DNA of 64,000 nucleotides. It comes from UBA2136 sp963974105 (GTDB taxonomy: Bacteria; Pseudomonadota; Alphaproteobacteria; UBA2136). Both the position numbers and the translations under genes were made by a program. The DNA is taken from assembly GCA_963974105.1 (NCBI GenBank), contig CAXBBG010000001.1, forward strand, positions 744,001 through 808,000, given 5' to 3'. Below are positions 19,501-26,486 of this stretch, piece after piece (position 1 is the stretch's first letter; every line of letters starts with the position of its first letter). The notes beneath the pieces are model-generated. The model ran no database searches, was not told the DNA's origin, and saw nothing but the letters and a program-made list of their open reading frames with translations.

Positions 19501-19614
19501 GAGGTCGTTGACTGTCAATGTTCCTACTGTTCCAATGTTACCCCAAGTACTGGCCATTGCCGTACCTGCCGAAAGTACAGTAACCAACGTTGCTCTAAAT
19601 ATAAGTTTTACCAC
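13600..19614 (-). CDS. giant exported repeat protein with five YadA-head-like cassettes
   Basis: A 2004-residue protein. The frame is open to 19752, but the GTG at 19614 has AAGGG seven bases upstream and gives a clean signal peptide (basic start, hydrophobic core, AMA-S cleavage near residue 21). Five cassettes follow. Each opens with SSLFLGNGAG-like and DDGT motifs, continues with 8-12 copies of a 13-15-residue unit of the form N-T/N-A-x-G-x-x-A/S-L-x-x-N-T-T-G, and the first three and the last close with GARNILIG and DELNIGNTIYGDL. The linker repeats TATAFIGDGSGLTGV. The units resemble the left-handed beta-roll of trimeric adhesin heads (Hep/Hag repeats), but no YadA membrane anchor and no S74 chaperone domain follows. 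The end (GRMRWNPATSKFQICRQ) is a short Cys-containing domain also seen internally near 15,800. A surface fibre or adhesin is likely; the export route is unclear. Confidence 0.72.
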   Translation of the reverse strand: MVKLIFRATLVTVLSAGTAMASTWGNIGTVGTLTVNDLCYTDGTDIICDGNLSVNGAAALDVSGTVSATAFIGDGSGLTGVTASSADWYSISNMPTGISAISNTELTTAELTQLQNINAVTISNTQFGYLGAMDQGVATTDSVTFANITGASISGTSLTSTGDATIADHLTVADVSITDDLTVAGTTDLNILNASGDGFIGGTLTIAGALNVSGTQTIDGVIFAGGGMAATGNISATTFTGDGSGLTNLDASAMSIGINDLSDAKHDTDDYSSLFLGNGAGAADDGTDNKNYGFGRNALTNTTTGSSNLAIGFLALEDNTTNAGNIALGHLTLRGNSGDSNMAIGHQAMMNNGTGGNNLAIGAQTATNNSTGNYNLAIGDRSLLNNETGSENLILGAGSAEGASGASNVSNNVIVGFDSGALIRTGADNNTFLGYKAGDITTTGARNILIGSNVDTTAPTASDELNIGNTIYGDLTTKMVGVGTSEPSTTLHIHSSGSPYLTIDRPSASAGPAGVYVTSRGTSQAFVEFNGSKRIFGKPGDNLMRFGNDSASAATGVVRINVANGDTEIDGSLDVSTTVTATAFVGDGSGLTNLDASSMSIGINDLSDAKHDSDDASSLFLGNNAGEFDDGTSNQNIGIGYSALYSNTTGGANVAMGYQALTTNTTSTNSTAVGHRSLRYATGSENTAFGSLSLGNATTGSYNTAIGRLNQSSNVSGTTNTSLGMLALRYNETGNSNTAIGYGAGVGDSGLSNISNNTFIGYQSGQDVKTGADNNTFLGYTAGDNVTTGARNILIGANVDTTAPTASDELNIGNTIYGDLSTDKIGIGKTSPTTELDVSGTVTATAFAGDGSALTGVTATSVTIGLNDLTDTKYDTDDYSSLFLGNGAGAADDGTDNHNLAVGTNSMNANTTGFYNSAVGHSSLASNTTGYNNAATGQYTLNSNTTGFNNTATGTHSLYNNTTGRSNTGYGYTSLYSNAGGSYNTALGEAALYRNTSGINNTASGYASLYNNTTGINNNASGHYALRYNTIGSNNIAIGALAGAGSSGNSDIDNNTLVGVQSGYNLLTGGNSNTFVGMQSGQATTTGARNILIGANVDTTAPTASDELNIGNTIYGDLSTDKIGIGKTNPTTELDVSGTVTATAFIGDGSGLTGVAAGSADWYDVTNIPTSVQNVSNTILQVGELSQIAKIDGASISSQEWSIVAQLEQFLRKDSAVEFADISVTNTLAIGTTVAPSAALEVSGSIMLSNGGETCDGLHEGAIRYSTGSSALEFCDGSTWKTTDASAAASALTELSDVSSSLAPTDGQYLTWDNAAGEWVASTAASGVTSINDLSDGIYDGSSVFLGNGAGANDDGANLATAVGKDALTANTSGVDNTAIGYQSMLANTTGGYNTALGKFSLSSNTSGDSNVALGRTALYSNTTSGNNVAIGRSALYYKTGAGDHNIAIGSGAGVGTSGMTGIEENVFVGGLSGNLIQTGAKQNTSVGYGSSNSLTTGTHNTALGESALNRNQTGLFNTAIGGSAMGGNNINYSVTGGTALGYGAGYAVATGADFNTMLGYRAGVAATTGTSNTLVGAYAGNTLTTGSNNIAIGSNVTLASITGDDQINIGNLIKGSMASGSEQVSLTGTLSVADICDETGANCISVSDGLGGATNINGLSDAIYYGSSLFLGDGSGVNDDGTSNKNVAVGKNALTSNTSGSENTALGYETLKATTTGFANTAVGGSALVANTTGNYNASTGYQALLANTTGSWNSAYGSLSLSKNTTGNQNAAFGRSSLSENRTSHNNTAIGDQALAMSRGSDNTAVGYSAGKGMFGNAAYTRLTAIGSQSGTALQGGADDNTFIGHESGFTTTTGARNILIGSGIDASSATASDELNIGNTIYGDLATDKIGIGKVTPTTELDVSGTVTATAFVGDGSGLTGVGGGTDIAVADTSVSIIDAGTGVVNVDVDGVPVLAVTESALDVSGSVKVAGTGSEVCSGAGDLGRMRWNPATSKFQICRQ
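16187..17250 (-). repeat. near-identical 170-bp copies inside the repeat protein gene
   Basis: Positions 16187-16356 and 17081-17250 match at about 167 of 170 bases, 894 bp (298 codons) apart and in frame. They encode the end of one cassette plus the GDLSTDKIGIGKT and SGTVTATAF linker. A more diverged copy of the DELNIG part occurs near 18180-18300 and another near 13880-14050. Identity at this level including third positions indicates recent duplication or gene conversion. Confidence 0.85.
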
Positions 19615-19794
19615 TTTGTTACCCTTAATATAATAATCATACACACAATATAGCTCGCTATCATACAAGCATACAAACTTATAGGTGTGGATGATAATAA
19701 AAAAATGACATAAGGCAATGCGTTGTAGATATATAATGTTGGGATGTGACAAAAACTCCCATATTGCTTATGGTAAGCTTATTTATTACATTTC

Positions 19795-21237
19795 TTAAGC
19801 AGTTGCAGCTTGTTCAGAATTTGTCTTATCATTATATTCTTTTAGTTTATTACGAAGTGTGCGAATGGAAATTCCTAAAATGCCAGCGGCATGTGTGCGG
19901 TTACCTTTGCAATAGTTGAGCGTTGATAGTATGAGCTCTTGTTCCATTTCTTGAACGGTACGACCAACCATATCTGCAGCACTTGGCTCTGTTCCACCAA
20001 TACCTTTTTCAAAACCGCCAGACGCATTGGCGTATGCACCTGCGGCAGCAGAGCTAAGCGCGCGCTTTTTGCTGTCGTCAGTAGGGACAGGGGCTTGGTT
20101 TATGGTTGATGCCATATTTTGACTCATAGGAGATATAGTAATGTGTTCAGGACACATTATGTTGTCGTCTCCCATCATTAAAACAGCACGGTGAACTGTG
20201 TTTTCAAGTTCACGTACGTTCCCTTTCCAATAACAGCTTATAAGCTTTTGTTGGGATTCGTCATTGATGGTTATGTTGGTTAAGCCATTTTGTTCGCCAT
20301 AAATTTTTGCAAAATATTCAGCCAGAGGAATAATATCACCTGGTCGATCACGCAAGGAAGGTATGTCAAGCATGACAACGTTTAATCTAAAGTAAAGGTC
20401 TTCTCTAAAATTACCTTTTGCAACCTCTTCTTCGAGATTGCGGTTTGTTGTTGCAATGAGCCTAATGTCGACAGGGACTGATTTAGTTGAGCCTACAGGG
20501 TCAATAACACGTTCTTGAATGGCACGTAATAGCTTGGCTTGCAAAAGGACATCCATTTCGCTAATTTCGTCCAAAAGGAGAGTGCCACCATCAGCCTGTT
20601 GAAATTTACCCATTCGGCTGTTGATAGCGCCACTAAAAGCACCTTTTTCGTGGCCAAATAATTCACTTTCAATCAGTGTTTCTGGTATGGCAGCGCAGTT
20701 TAAGCTAACAAATGGTTTGTCTTTGCGTGGGCTGTTGTTATGAATGAAATTTGAAAATACTTCTTTACCTGTCCCACTTTCACCACGTAATAAAATAGTA
20801 GCATTTGAAGATGCAAATTTTTTGGATAAATCAAGAAGGCTTATCGTTGCAGGGTCGCCGTGAACAGGGCCTTTAGTTGTTTTAGATGGCTTAACGCGTT
20901 CAATAAGGGTTTGTGCTAAGTCACCTTCTAAAGGTGTTGACAGGTATTCAATTGCACCAAGGCGTATAGCTTTAACAGCATTTTGAACAGGTTGAGAAGG
21001 CCCAGTTACAACGGTTGGTACATTTATTTTATTTTCATTTAACTTGGTAAAATAAGACGGTAATTCAGAGTTGACGTCTAAAAATACCATATCTATTTTT
21101 TTTTCACATAAGACTTTAATAGCCATTTCAATATCTGTTGCTTGAATGGTGTTGACGTCTTGTTCTTTTGCGATTTTAGTGAGAGATGATGCAGCATCTT
21201 TTAAAGCGCCAATGAGCAGAATATTTGCTTGCGTCAT
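19795..21237 (-). CDS. flbD: sigma-54-dependent flagellar transcription activator FlbD
   Basis: A 480-residue NtrC-type activator with receiver-like domain (1-120), AAA+ domain (about 130-360) and Fis-type HTH (about 430-472). Walker A is GESGTGKE, the sigma-54 contact loop reads GAFSGA instead of GAFTGA, Walker B is GGTLLLDEIS, and the arginine-finger region is FREDLYFRLNVV. The receiver lacks the usual acidic pair (LIGALKD), though an Asp occurs in VFLDVN, as in Caulobacter FlbD, which is controlled by FliX and not by classic phosphorylation. It is last in the fliF operon and is the likely activator of the sigma-54 promoter at the second flagellin. Confidence 0.88.
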   Translation of the reverse strand: MTQANILLIGALKDAASSLTKIAKEQDVNTIQATDIEMAIKVLCEKKIDMVFLDVNSELPSYFTKLNENKINVPTVVTGPSQPVQNAVKAIRLGAIEYLSTPLEGDLAQTLIERVKPSKTTKGPVHGDPATISLLDLSKKFASSNATILLRGESGTGKEVFSNFIHNNSPRKDKPFVSLNCAAIPETLIESELFGHEKGAFSGAINSRMGKFQQADGGTLLLDEISEMDVLLQAKLLRAIQERVIDPVGSTKSVPVDIRLIATTNRNLEEEVAKGNFREDLYFRLNVVMLDIPSLRDRPGDIIPLAEYFAKIYGEQNGLTNITINDESQQKLISCYWKGNVRELENTVHRAVLMMGDDNIMCPEHITISPMSQNMASTINQAPVPTDDSKKRALSSAAAGAYANASGGFEKGIGGTEPSAADMVGRTVQEMEQELILSTLNYCKGNRTHAAGILGISIRTLRNKLKEYNDKTNSEQAATA

Positions 21238-21273
21238 CTTGTCATCTCTCCTTTGTGATTGAATTAATTTTAA

Positions 21274-22032
21274 TTAGTCAAACATGCTAATGCGTTTGCT
21301 TGGTGGCAAAATAGTGTTAAGCACTAATTCAAGCTGTCGTGGGTTTTCTTGGCGTACGACACTCAGCACAGAAGACGTGTAAATTTTACGAATTTGAGCT
21401 TCATTACGGCTATTTAATTCTAATTTTGCGGCAAGCGGGTTGAAGACCATGTTGGCCATTACAGCACCATACATTGTCGTAAGTAGGGCAATCGCCATCG
21501 CAGGGCCGATAGAGCTTGGGTCGTCGAGTGATCCGAGCATGATAACCAAACCAATTAAAGTACCAACTAAGCCCATTGCAGGAGCGATTTCAGCACTCTT
21601 TTTAAGGACAAGGGCGCCGCTCATGTGGCGTTCTAGCATGCCCGCTGTGTCAGATTTCATGATATTTTCAATAACTTCAGGGTTTGTTCCGTCGACAGCT
21701 AACCCAAATGCTTGTTTTAAAAATTCGTTTGGAATTTGGTCAATATCACCTTGAATGGCTAAAATGCCGTTTGCACGGGCTTTTTGTGCGAGCTCGATCA
21801 TGTTTTTAGCTTCATCATCTGCAGCAGGTAGTTTAAATAATACAGTTTTAAGCATAATACCCTGAGCTTTAATGATATCGCTTAAGCTAAAGCAGACTGT
21901 AGTAATAGAAAAGGTGCCGCCAATAACAATAAGAATAGATGGTGGGTCAATAAAGCTTGGCATGTTACTACCAATACCACCTGCTACAAAACCAAATCCA
22001 AGGAGTAAACCAAGAAGAGTTGCAATATCCAT
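21274..22032 (-). CDS. motA: flagellar stator protein MotA
   Basis: A 252-residue stator subunit of the short MotA/PomA branch with four membrane helices (about residues 4-22, 32-52, 150-170 and 180-202). The cytoplasmic loop between helices 2 and 3 contains the segment that contacts FliG. PAMGLVGTLIGLVIML in helix 3 carries the conserved Pro, and the PomA-like N-terminus (GFVAGGIGSN) precedes IDPPSILIVIGGT. Its partner motB lies 30 kb away at 52451. It sits 41 bases after fliN and 36 before flbD. Confidence 0.9.
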   Translation of the reverse strand: MDIATLLGLLLGFGFVAGGIGSNMPSFIDPPSILIVIGGTFSITTVCFSLSDIIKAQGIMLKTVLFKLPAADDEAKNMIELAQKARANGILAIQGDIDQIPNEFLKQAFGLAVDGTNPEVIENIMKSDTAGMLERHMSGALVLKKSAEIAPAMGLVGTLIGLVIMLGSLDDPSSIGPAMAIALLTTMYGAVMANMVFNPLAAKLELNSRNEAQIRKIYTSSVLSVVRQENPRQLELVLNTILPPSKRISMFD

Positions 22033-22072
22033 TATTGAGTCACTTTTTTATTATTAACGGTTATTTGTATTA

Positions 22073-22399
22073 TTAACGAGATTTAACAATCTCAGTCATC
22101 GTAATCCCAAGCTTATCTTCAACAATAACAACTTCGCCACGTGCGACAAGGCGGTCATTCACGAATATATCAACAGCTTCGCCAACTTTGCGGTCCAGTT
22201 CAACAACGGCACCACGACCTAGTTTTAAAAGTTGGTGGATTTGCAGGTTACATGTACCAAGGACAGCTGAAACTTTCACAGGTATATCGTAAACAGCTTC
22301 AAGCCCTGCGTCAGGTTCATCGGCAGTAGCCGCCTCTTTTGGCGCAGCTTCTGATGGTGTAACGCCCTCTAGTTCGTCTAGCTCTAGTTCATCGCTCAT
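22073..22399 (-). CDS. fliN: flagellar motor switch protein FliN
   Basis: A 108-residue C-ring protein. The acidic, Ala/Glu-rich N-terminal third is followed by the SpoA domain (about residues 35-105): YDIPVKVSAVLG, LLKLGRGAVVELDRKVGEAVDIFVND and ARGEVVIVEDKLGI. It forms the base of the C-ring and binds FliH at the export gate. It lies between fliH and motA in the fliF operon. Confidence 0.95.
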   Translation of the reverse strand: MSDELELDELEGVTPSEAAPKEAATADEPDAGLEAVYDIPVKVSAVLGTCNLQIHQLLKLGRGAVVELDRKVGEAVDIFVNDRLVARGEVVIVEDKLGITMTEIVKSR

Positions 22400-22484
22400 G
22401 AGTTGTCTTTTCCAATAATTTTTATTTGTGCCTTTATTTTAAGCAATGCATTAAGTATGCCATAAACTTTTTCAAAAGAAAATA

Positions 22485-23423
22485 TTAGCCGATATCGTTA
22501 TCATCTTTTTTATGGTCTCTTGTGACATCTTCGCTGCTCTCGTCTAAAATATCTTCTTCGATTTTAGTTTGGTTGCCCTGTTCAGCAGTTCCTGGTTTTT
22601 CTGTGTCAGTTGCTAAAGTCTCGTTTTCAGAGTTATTTTCATCTGCTGATAACGCTTCTTTTCTAGGGCTGACTTCAGGGTCGACCTCTTTTTCTTCGTC
22701 AGCCTTTATGAATTCAAAATCGATATCTTCAGGCTTAATGCTACGCGCAGCTGCGTTTATGGCTTTATCTATTTCACGCGCTATGTTTGAAATTCTACCG
22801 TCAACACCAGAATTATCCCAGCTTACAATGCAGTCACCTGCGTGTAATTCAGCGTCTTCTTTTAAAGTAACGCTTAAACCTTTAATTAAGTCTTTGCCAT
22901 TTTCTTCCAGGTAAAAACGATCACTTGGCGATAACTGAACACAAAGTTTCGCATCTTGAGGCGATTTTTCCAATGCTTGTTTAAGCATAAAACTTAAAAT
23001 TTCTTCACTATAATTTTCTGACGCATGTCCGATAACTGATTTTATAATTTCACGTGTGAAATTTAAAGACGAACTTTGCATCAATGCCATTTGTTCTTTT
23101 ATAATTGCCGGTATATCATCCAACTTAGCTTGCATTTGACCTAAATGTTCAGCGAATTCAGCTTTGTAAGTGGTAGCTGCTTCTTCTTTTCCGGCTATAA
23201 TGCCCTTTGCGTAAGCCGCTTCTTCAGCTTTTGTCACATCTTCTTCTGTAATTTTAGGAAGCGCTGCAATACGCGCAAGTTCAGCTTCTTCAGCCTCTTT
23301 TTTTTCTAATGCCTCTTTGGCTTTCTGTGCTTCAATGAGTAGCTGTTTTTTACGCTCTAAAGCCAATTCAGCGAAATCAGTTTTATACAGAAGCTCTGTA
23401 AATGTTTTAGATGAAGTCGTCAT
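22485..23423 (-). CDS. fliH: flagellar export ATPase regulator FliH
   Basis: A 312-residue FliH-family protein that links FliI ATPase to FliN and regulates export. It has a long Ala/Glu/Lys coiled coil (about residues 25-75), then ITEEDVTKAEEAAYAKG, then a globular region (about 95-215), and an acidic disordered tail (about 225-312) rich in Asp and Glu. The frame is open further upstream, but ATG 23423 follows GAAGGTGG and gives a 17-bp overlap with fliG, typical of coupled genes. Sequence conservation in this family is low; the position between fliG and fliN strengthens the call. The tail is longer than in many homologues. Confidence 0.82.
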   Translation of the reverse strand: MTTSSKTFTELLYKTDFAELALERKKQLLIEAQKAKEALEKKEAEEAELARIAALPKITEEDVTKAEEAAYAKGIIAGKEEAATTYKAEFAEHLGQMQAKLDDIPAIIKEQMALMQSSSLNFTREIIKSVIGHASENYSEEILSFMLKQALEKSPQDAKLCVQLSPSDRFYLEENGKDLIKGLSVTLKEDAELHAGDCIVSWDNSGVDGRISNIAREIDKAINAAARSIKPEDIDFEFIKADEEKEVDPEVSPRKEALSADENNSENETLATDTEKPGTAEQGNQTKIEEDILDESSEDVTRDHKKDDNDIG

Positions 23424-24438
23424 CGCCACCTTCTTCCAGCATTGAAATTTGACCTGTATCAGCCAAACGTTTCGCAACTTCTACAATAGCGTTTTGTGCT
23501 TCATCTACATCTTTAACACGTATAGGTCCCATGGCATCCATATCTTCTTTAAGGATTTTAGAAGCACGTTCAGACATATTACGTAGGAACATATCCACAA
23601 GTGCATCGTCAGCGCCTTTAAGGGCGATAGGTAGATGGTCTTTCTCAATTTCACGAAGAATTGTTTGGATACCTTTGTCATCTGTTTTCTTGATGTCTTC
23701 AAATGTAAACATAAGAGAGCGAATGCGTTCAGCGTCATCATGGCTGCGTTTGTCGAGTAGATCCATGAATTTCTGCTCACTTGCACGGTCAAAGTTGTTG
23801 AAGATCTCGGCCATAAGTTCGTGGCTGTCTCGTTTTTGTTTAGCTGCCAAGTTGCGCATAAATTCATTTTTAAGTGAATCTTCAACACTTTCAATAACCT
23901 CGCGTGATACGTTATCCATAATAAGAATACGCTCAATAACTTCGAGTGCTAAATCCTCTGGCAATGCAGCAAGAACGCGAGAGGCGTGCCCTGGCTTAAT
24001 ACGACTTATAATAACAGCAACAGTTTGAGGGTATTCATTCTTTAAGTAGTTGGCGAGAATGTCTTCGCTGACATTTGCCAGTTTTTCCCACATGGTACGA
24101 CCCGCAGGCCCACGCATTTCATCCATAAGGTCATGCACACGGCTTTCGTCCATAAAGCTTTTAAGGTAACGCTCTGTTGCACCCCAACCACCAATCAAGC
24201 CTGTTGAACCACTACCAATAGCATCTGTGAATTCATTTAAAACAGCTTCTACTTCGCTGCTGTTTACTTGACCTAAATTTGCCATTTCGCGTGAAATGTC
24301 ACGGATCTCAAAGTCATCCATACCGCTAAAGATAGTTGTTGCGTTTTCCTCTCCAATGGAAAGCATAAGAATGGCAGCATTTCTTGCACCCTGTTCTCTT
24401 GGTGTACGTCCGCCGTTGCGTTTGTTTATACTCGCCAT
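23407..24438 (-). CDS. fliG: flagellar motor switch protein FliG
   Basis: A 343-residue rotor protein that transmits stator torque and controls direction. The N-terminal FliF-binding region begins REQGARNAAILMLSIGEENAT; the middle EHPQ-like region reads NEYPQTVAVIISRIKP (about 135); the C-terminal domain contains MFTFEDIKKTDDKGIQTILREIEKDHLPIALKGADD (about 245-280) with the charged torque helix. It starts two bases after the fliF stop with GAGGAAGG upstream. Confidence 0.96.
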   Translation of the reverse strand: MASINKRNGGRTPREQGARNAAILMLSIGEENATTIFSGMDDFEIRDISREMANLGQVNSSEVEAVLNEFTDAIGSGSTGLIGGWGATERYLKSFMDESRVHDLMDEMRGPAGRTMWEKLANVSEDILANYLKNEYPQTVAVIISRIKPGHASRVLAALPEDLALEVIERILIMDNVSREVIESVEDSLKNEFMRNLAAKQKRDSHELMAEIFNNFDRASEQKFMDLLDKRSHDDAERIRSLMFTFEDIKKTDDKGIQTILREIEKDHLPIALKGADDALVDMFLRNMSERASKILKEDMDAMGPIRVKDVDEAQNAIVEVAKRLADTGQISMLEEGGDDDFI

Positions 24439-24440
24439 CT

Positions 24441-26105
24441 TTAATTACCTTCCTCACCTGTCATCCATCCGCGGATAACGTTAATACTTTCTTCTGGGTT
24501 TTCGCTTACAATCTTCATAACGCGTTTCACGCTAGACTCGCGCACTTTACCTTCAACGCTTTGCAGGTCAATCATAGAACCTTCTTCGCCGATTTCATTT
24601 TGAGGTAGATCAAGAGGTGTGCCATCTGGTGCGGTTGGTACACCGTTCACCATAATTGCAGGGGTTCCAGGCCCTCCAGCGCCACCAGCACCTACACCTG
24701 CGCCTGCAGTGCCGCTGTTTATAGCATTGTCAACTTCAGACGAAGGTTGAGGTAAAGTTGCTTTTAAAATTGGCTTGATAATCATAAATATAAGTAAAAA
24801 TATACCAATACCAATAAGGGCATATTCTGCAATCATGAAGTAATCTTCTTTAGAGAACATTGGTTCTTCGAAGACTTCTTCTTCGACCTGTGCAAATGGC
24901 ATATCGATTATTTCTACTTGGTCACCACGCTCATCATTAAAGGCAATACCTGTTTTTACAAGGGTTGTTAGCTTTTCAAGTTCTTTTGTATCATAAGGTA
25001 CATACTTTTGAACGCCATCTTCATTAGAGTAATTACCTTCCACTAACACAGCTACGCTTAGGCGTTTAATAGCCCCGCCAGATTTAATATGCTTGCGGAC
25101 TGTTTTTGAAATTTCGTAGTTAATCGTTTCTTCAGCTGTGGTGCGGTCTTCACTACTTCCTGCAGCACTGCCACCCACTTCTTGTCCTGGAATGTTCGCA
25201 CTTGCACCAGCGGCTTGATTTGGTGATGTTTGTTTAGCTGTTAAACGGTCTTCACTGCGTTGTTCACTGCGTACAACTTGTCTTTCAGGATCAAATATTT
25301 CTGACTCTTCTTCAACGCTGTCAAAGTCTACTGCAGCGGTTACTTTAACGTTAGCTTTATTAGGCCCTACAACTTTTTCAAGCATACGCTTAATGCTGAA
25401 TTCATATTCAGACTCAATTTGTCGCTGCACTTTTTGGTGCATGTTCATGACATTTGTTTGAGACTTGTTACCAGAAGAAAGCATGTTGCCACGGTTATCC
25501 ACAACGGTGACGTTGTCAGGTGTTAAGCCTGGAACAGCAGCAGACGTTAGATGTGTAATGCTTTGCACCTGTTCGTCTGTGAGTATGCGGTTGCCTAGAT
25601 TTAAGATAACAGAAGCTGTTGGCTCAACACGTTCACGTGAAAATAGTTTCTTTTTAGGCATAACAAGGTGCACACGGCTTGAATTCACAGAGGGTAGGGA
25701 CGTAATAGTGCGTGCAAGCTCTCCCTCAAGGGCGCGACGTGCATTGATATTTTGAACCAATGAAGTTGTACCAAATGAAGACTGTTTGTCGAAAAGTTCA
25801 TAACCGCTAGAGCTAGAACCTACAATACCTTCGCCTGCAATTTTTAAACGTAATTCAGAAATTTTTGCTTTAGAAACATAAACACCGCCCGCTTTTACTT
25901 GATAATTAACGCCTAAGCCTTCTAGCTTTTCGACAATTTTTGCCGATTCTCTTTCGTCAAGCCCGCCATACATAAGGCCATAGTCAGGCGCGTTTGCACG
26001 CATGGCCACTATAGAAAGGATGCCAATCAACATAAAGGTTGCAACAACAAGCATGGCAATGCGCGCGGCACCCATGCGTCGAAGAATTGTTAAAATATTT
26101 TCCAA
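24441..26105 (-). CDS. fliF: flagellar MS-ring protein FliF
   Basis: A 554-residue inner-membrane ring protein. It has an N-terminal helix (about residues 16-36), periplasmic ring-building motifs (YGLMYGGLDERESAKIVEKLE, YELFDKQSSFGTT, ARTITSLPSVNSSRVHLVMPKK), a second helix at about 425-447, and a C-terminal FliG-binding tail (SVKRVMKIVSENPEESINVIRGWM). A Gly/Ala/Pro-rich insert precedes the tail. The start chosen is a TTG with weak Shine-Dalgarno support; no better start is seen. It heads the operon fliF-G-H-N-motA-flbD. Confidence 0.95.
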   Translation of the reverse strand: MENILTILRRMGAARIAMLVVATFMLIGILSIVAMRANAPDYGLMYGGLDERESAKIVEKLEGLGVNYQVKAGGVYVSKAKISELRLKIAGEGIVGSSSSGYELFDKQSSFGTTSLVQNINARRALEGELARTITSLPSVNSSRVHLVMPKKKLFSRERVEPTASVILNLGNRILTDEQVQSITHLTSAAVPGLTPDNVTVVDNRGNMLSSGNKSQTNVMNMHQKVQRQIESEYEFSIKRMLEKVVGPNKANVKVTAAVDFDSVEEESEIFDPERQVVRSEQRSEDRLTAKQTSPNQAAGASANIPGQEVGGSAAGSSEDRTTAEETINYEISKTVRKHIKSGGAIKRLSVAVLVEGNYSNEDGVQKYVPYDTKELEKLTTLVKTGIAFNDERGDQVEIIDMPFAQVEEEVFEEPMFSKEDYFMIAEYALIGIGIFLLIFMIIKPILKATLPQPSSEVDNAINSGTAGAGVGAGGAGGPGTPAIMVNGVPTAPDGTPLDLPQNEIGEEGSMIDLQSVEGKVRESSVKRVMKIVSENPEESINVIRGWMTGEEGN

Positions 26106-26189
26106 ATCTTTGTGCTTTCGAGGTCGTTTTATTATTGTTTACGGTTCTGTTATACTTTTAATAAATATATCTATACGCATTACATGTTA

Positions 26190-26203
26190 GCACAAACTAT
26201 GCC
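26190..26203 (-). promoter_or_regulatory. candidate sigma-54 promoter for the fliF operon
   Basis: On the minus strand the bases read GGCATAGTTTGTGC: a GG at -24 and a GC at -12 separated by exactly ten bases, with GGCA and TGC matching consensus. It lies 85 bases upstream of the fliF start. The same bases form one arm of the inverted repeat. It is a motif match only. Confidence 0.42.
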
Positions 26204-26254
26204 TAAAAATATCAAGGCGTCTATAAAAGTTGTGTTTTTTCTGCATAGTTTGTG
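26191..26254. repeat. 12-bp perfect inverted repeat in the fliF/flagellin spacer
   Basis: CACAAACTATGC at 26191-26202 and GCATAGTTTGTG at 26243-26254, separated by 40 bp. On the inner side both arms are next to A/T-rich tracts. Possible binding sites for a dimeric regulator of the divergent flagellar operons. Confidence 0.6.
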
Positions 26255-26486
26255 GGGGCAGGCGTTGTAAAAAAACAAGGGCGCAAAAGTAAGGTGTCAG
26301 CTATTGTCAGTTTTTATTTTATATCCTAACCTATAATATAGTTGAGTTCTTGCTGCTTATAAATTTACTAATTTGGAGTATTTATAAGAAAGGAGTGGAC
26401 TTGGGGCGAATCTATGCCCATAATATAGATTGGGTAGACAAGTAGTCTGCCGAATATAAATATAAATCCATGTAGGAGATAATAAT

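Larger units (their letters stand above)
26106..26486. other. divergent intergenic region between fliF and flagellin
   Basis: A 381-bp divergent spacer with no gene. It holds the 12-bp inverted repeat and candidate minus-strand sigma-54 site at 26190-26203 listed separately, and ends with AGGAGAT before the flagellin ATG. On the plus strand only a weak GG-N10-GC arrangement (26404-26417) is seen. Confidence 0.6.

Noticed and set aside
13600..19614. Dense short repeats resembling a CRISPR array
   Set aside because: The repeats are in frame, degenerate at third positions and encode one long protein; there is no constant repeat/spacer pattern.
19615..19752. Upstream extension of the giant repeat protein
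   Set aside because: The extension encodes a Tyr/His/Ile-rich tract unlike a leader; the GTG at 19614 with AAGGG starts a proper signal peptide.
26404..26417. GG-N10-GC arrangement before the first flagellin
   Set aside because: Only GG and GC match; the rest (GGGGC) departs from the sigma-54 consensus, so not listed as a promoter.
26449..26456. GCCGAATA, similar to a sigma-28 -10 element, before the first flagellin
   Set aside because: No TAAA at the right distance, and alphaproteobacteria generally use sigma-54 for late flagellar genes.
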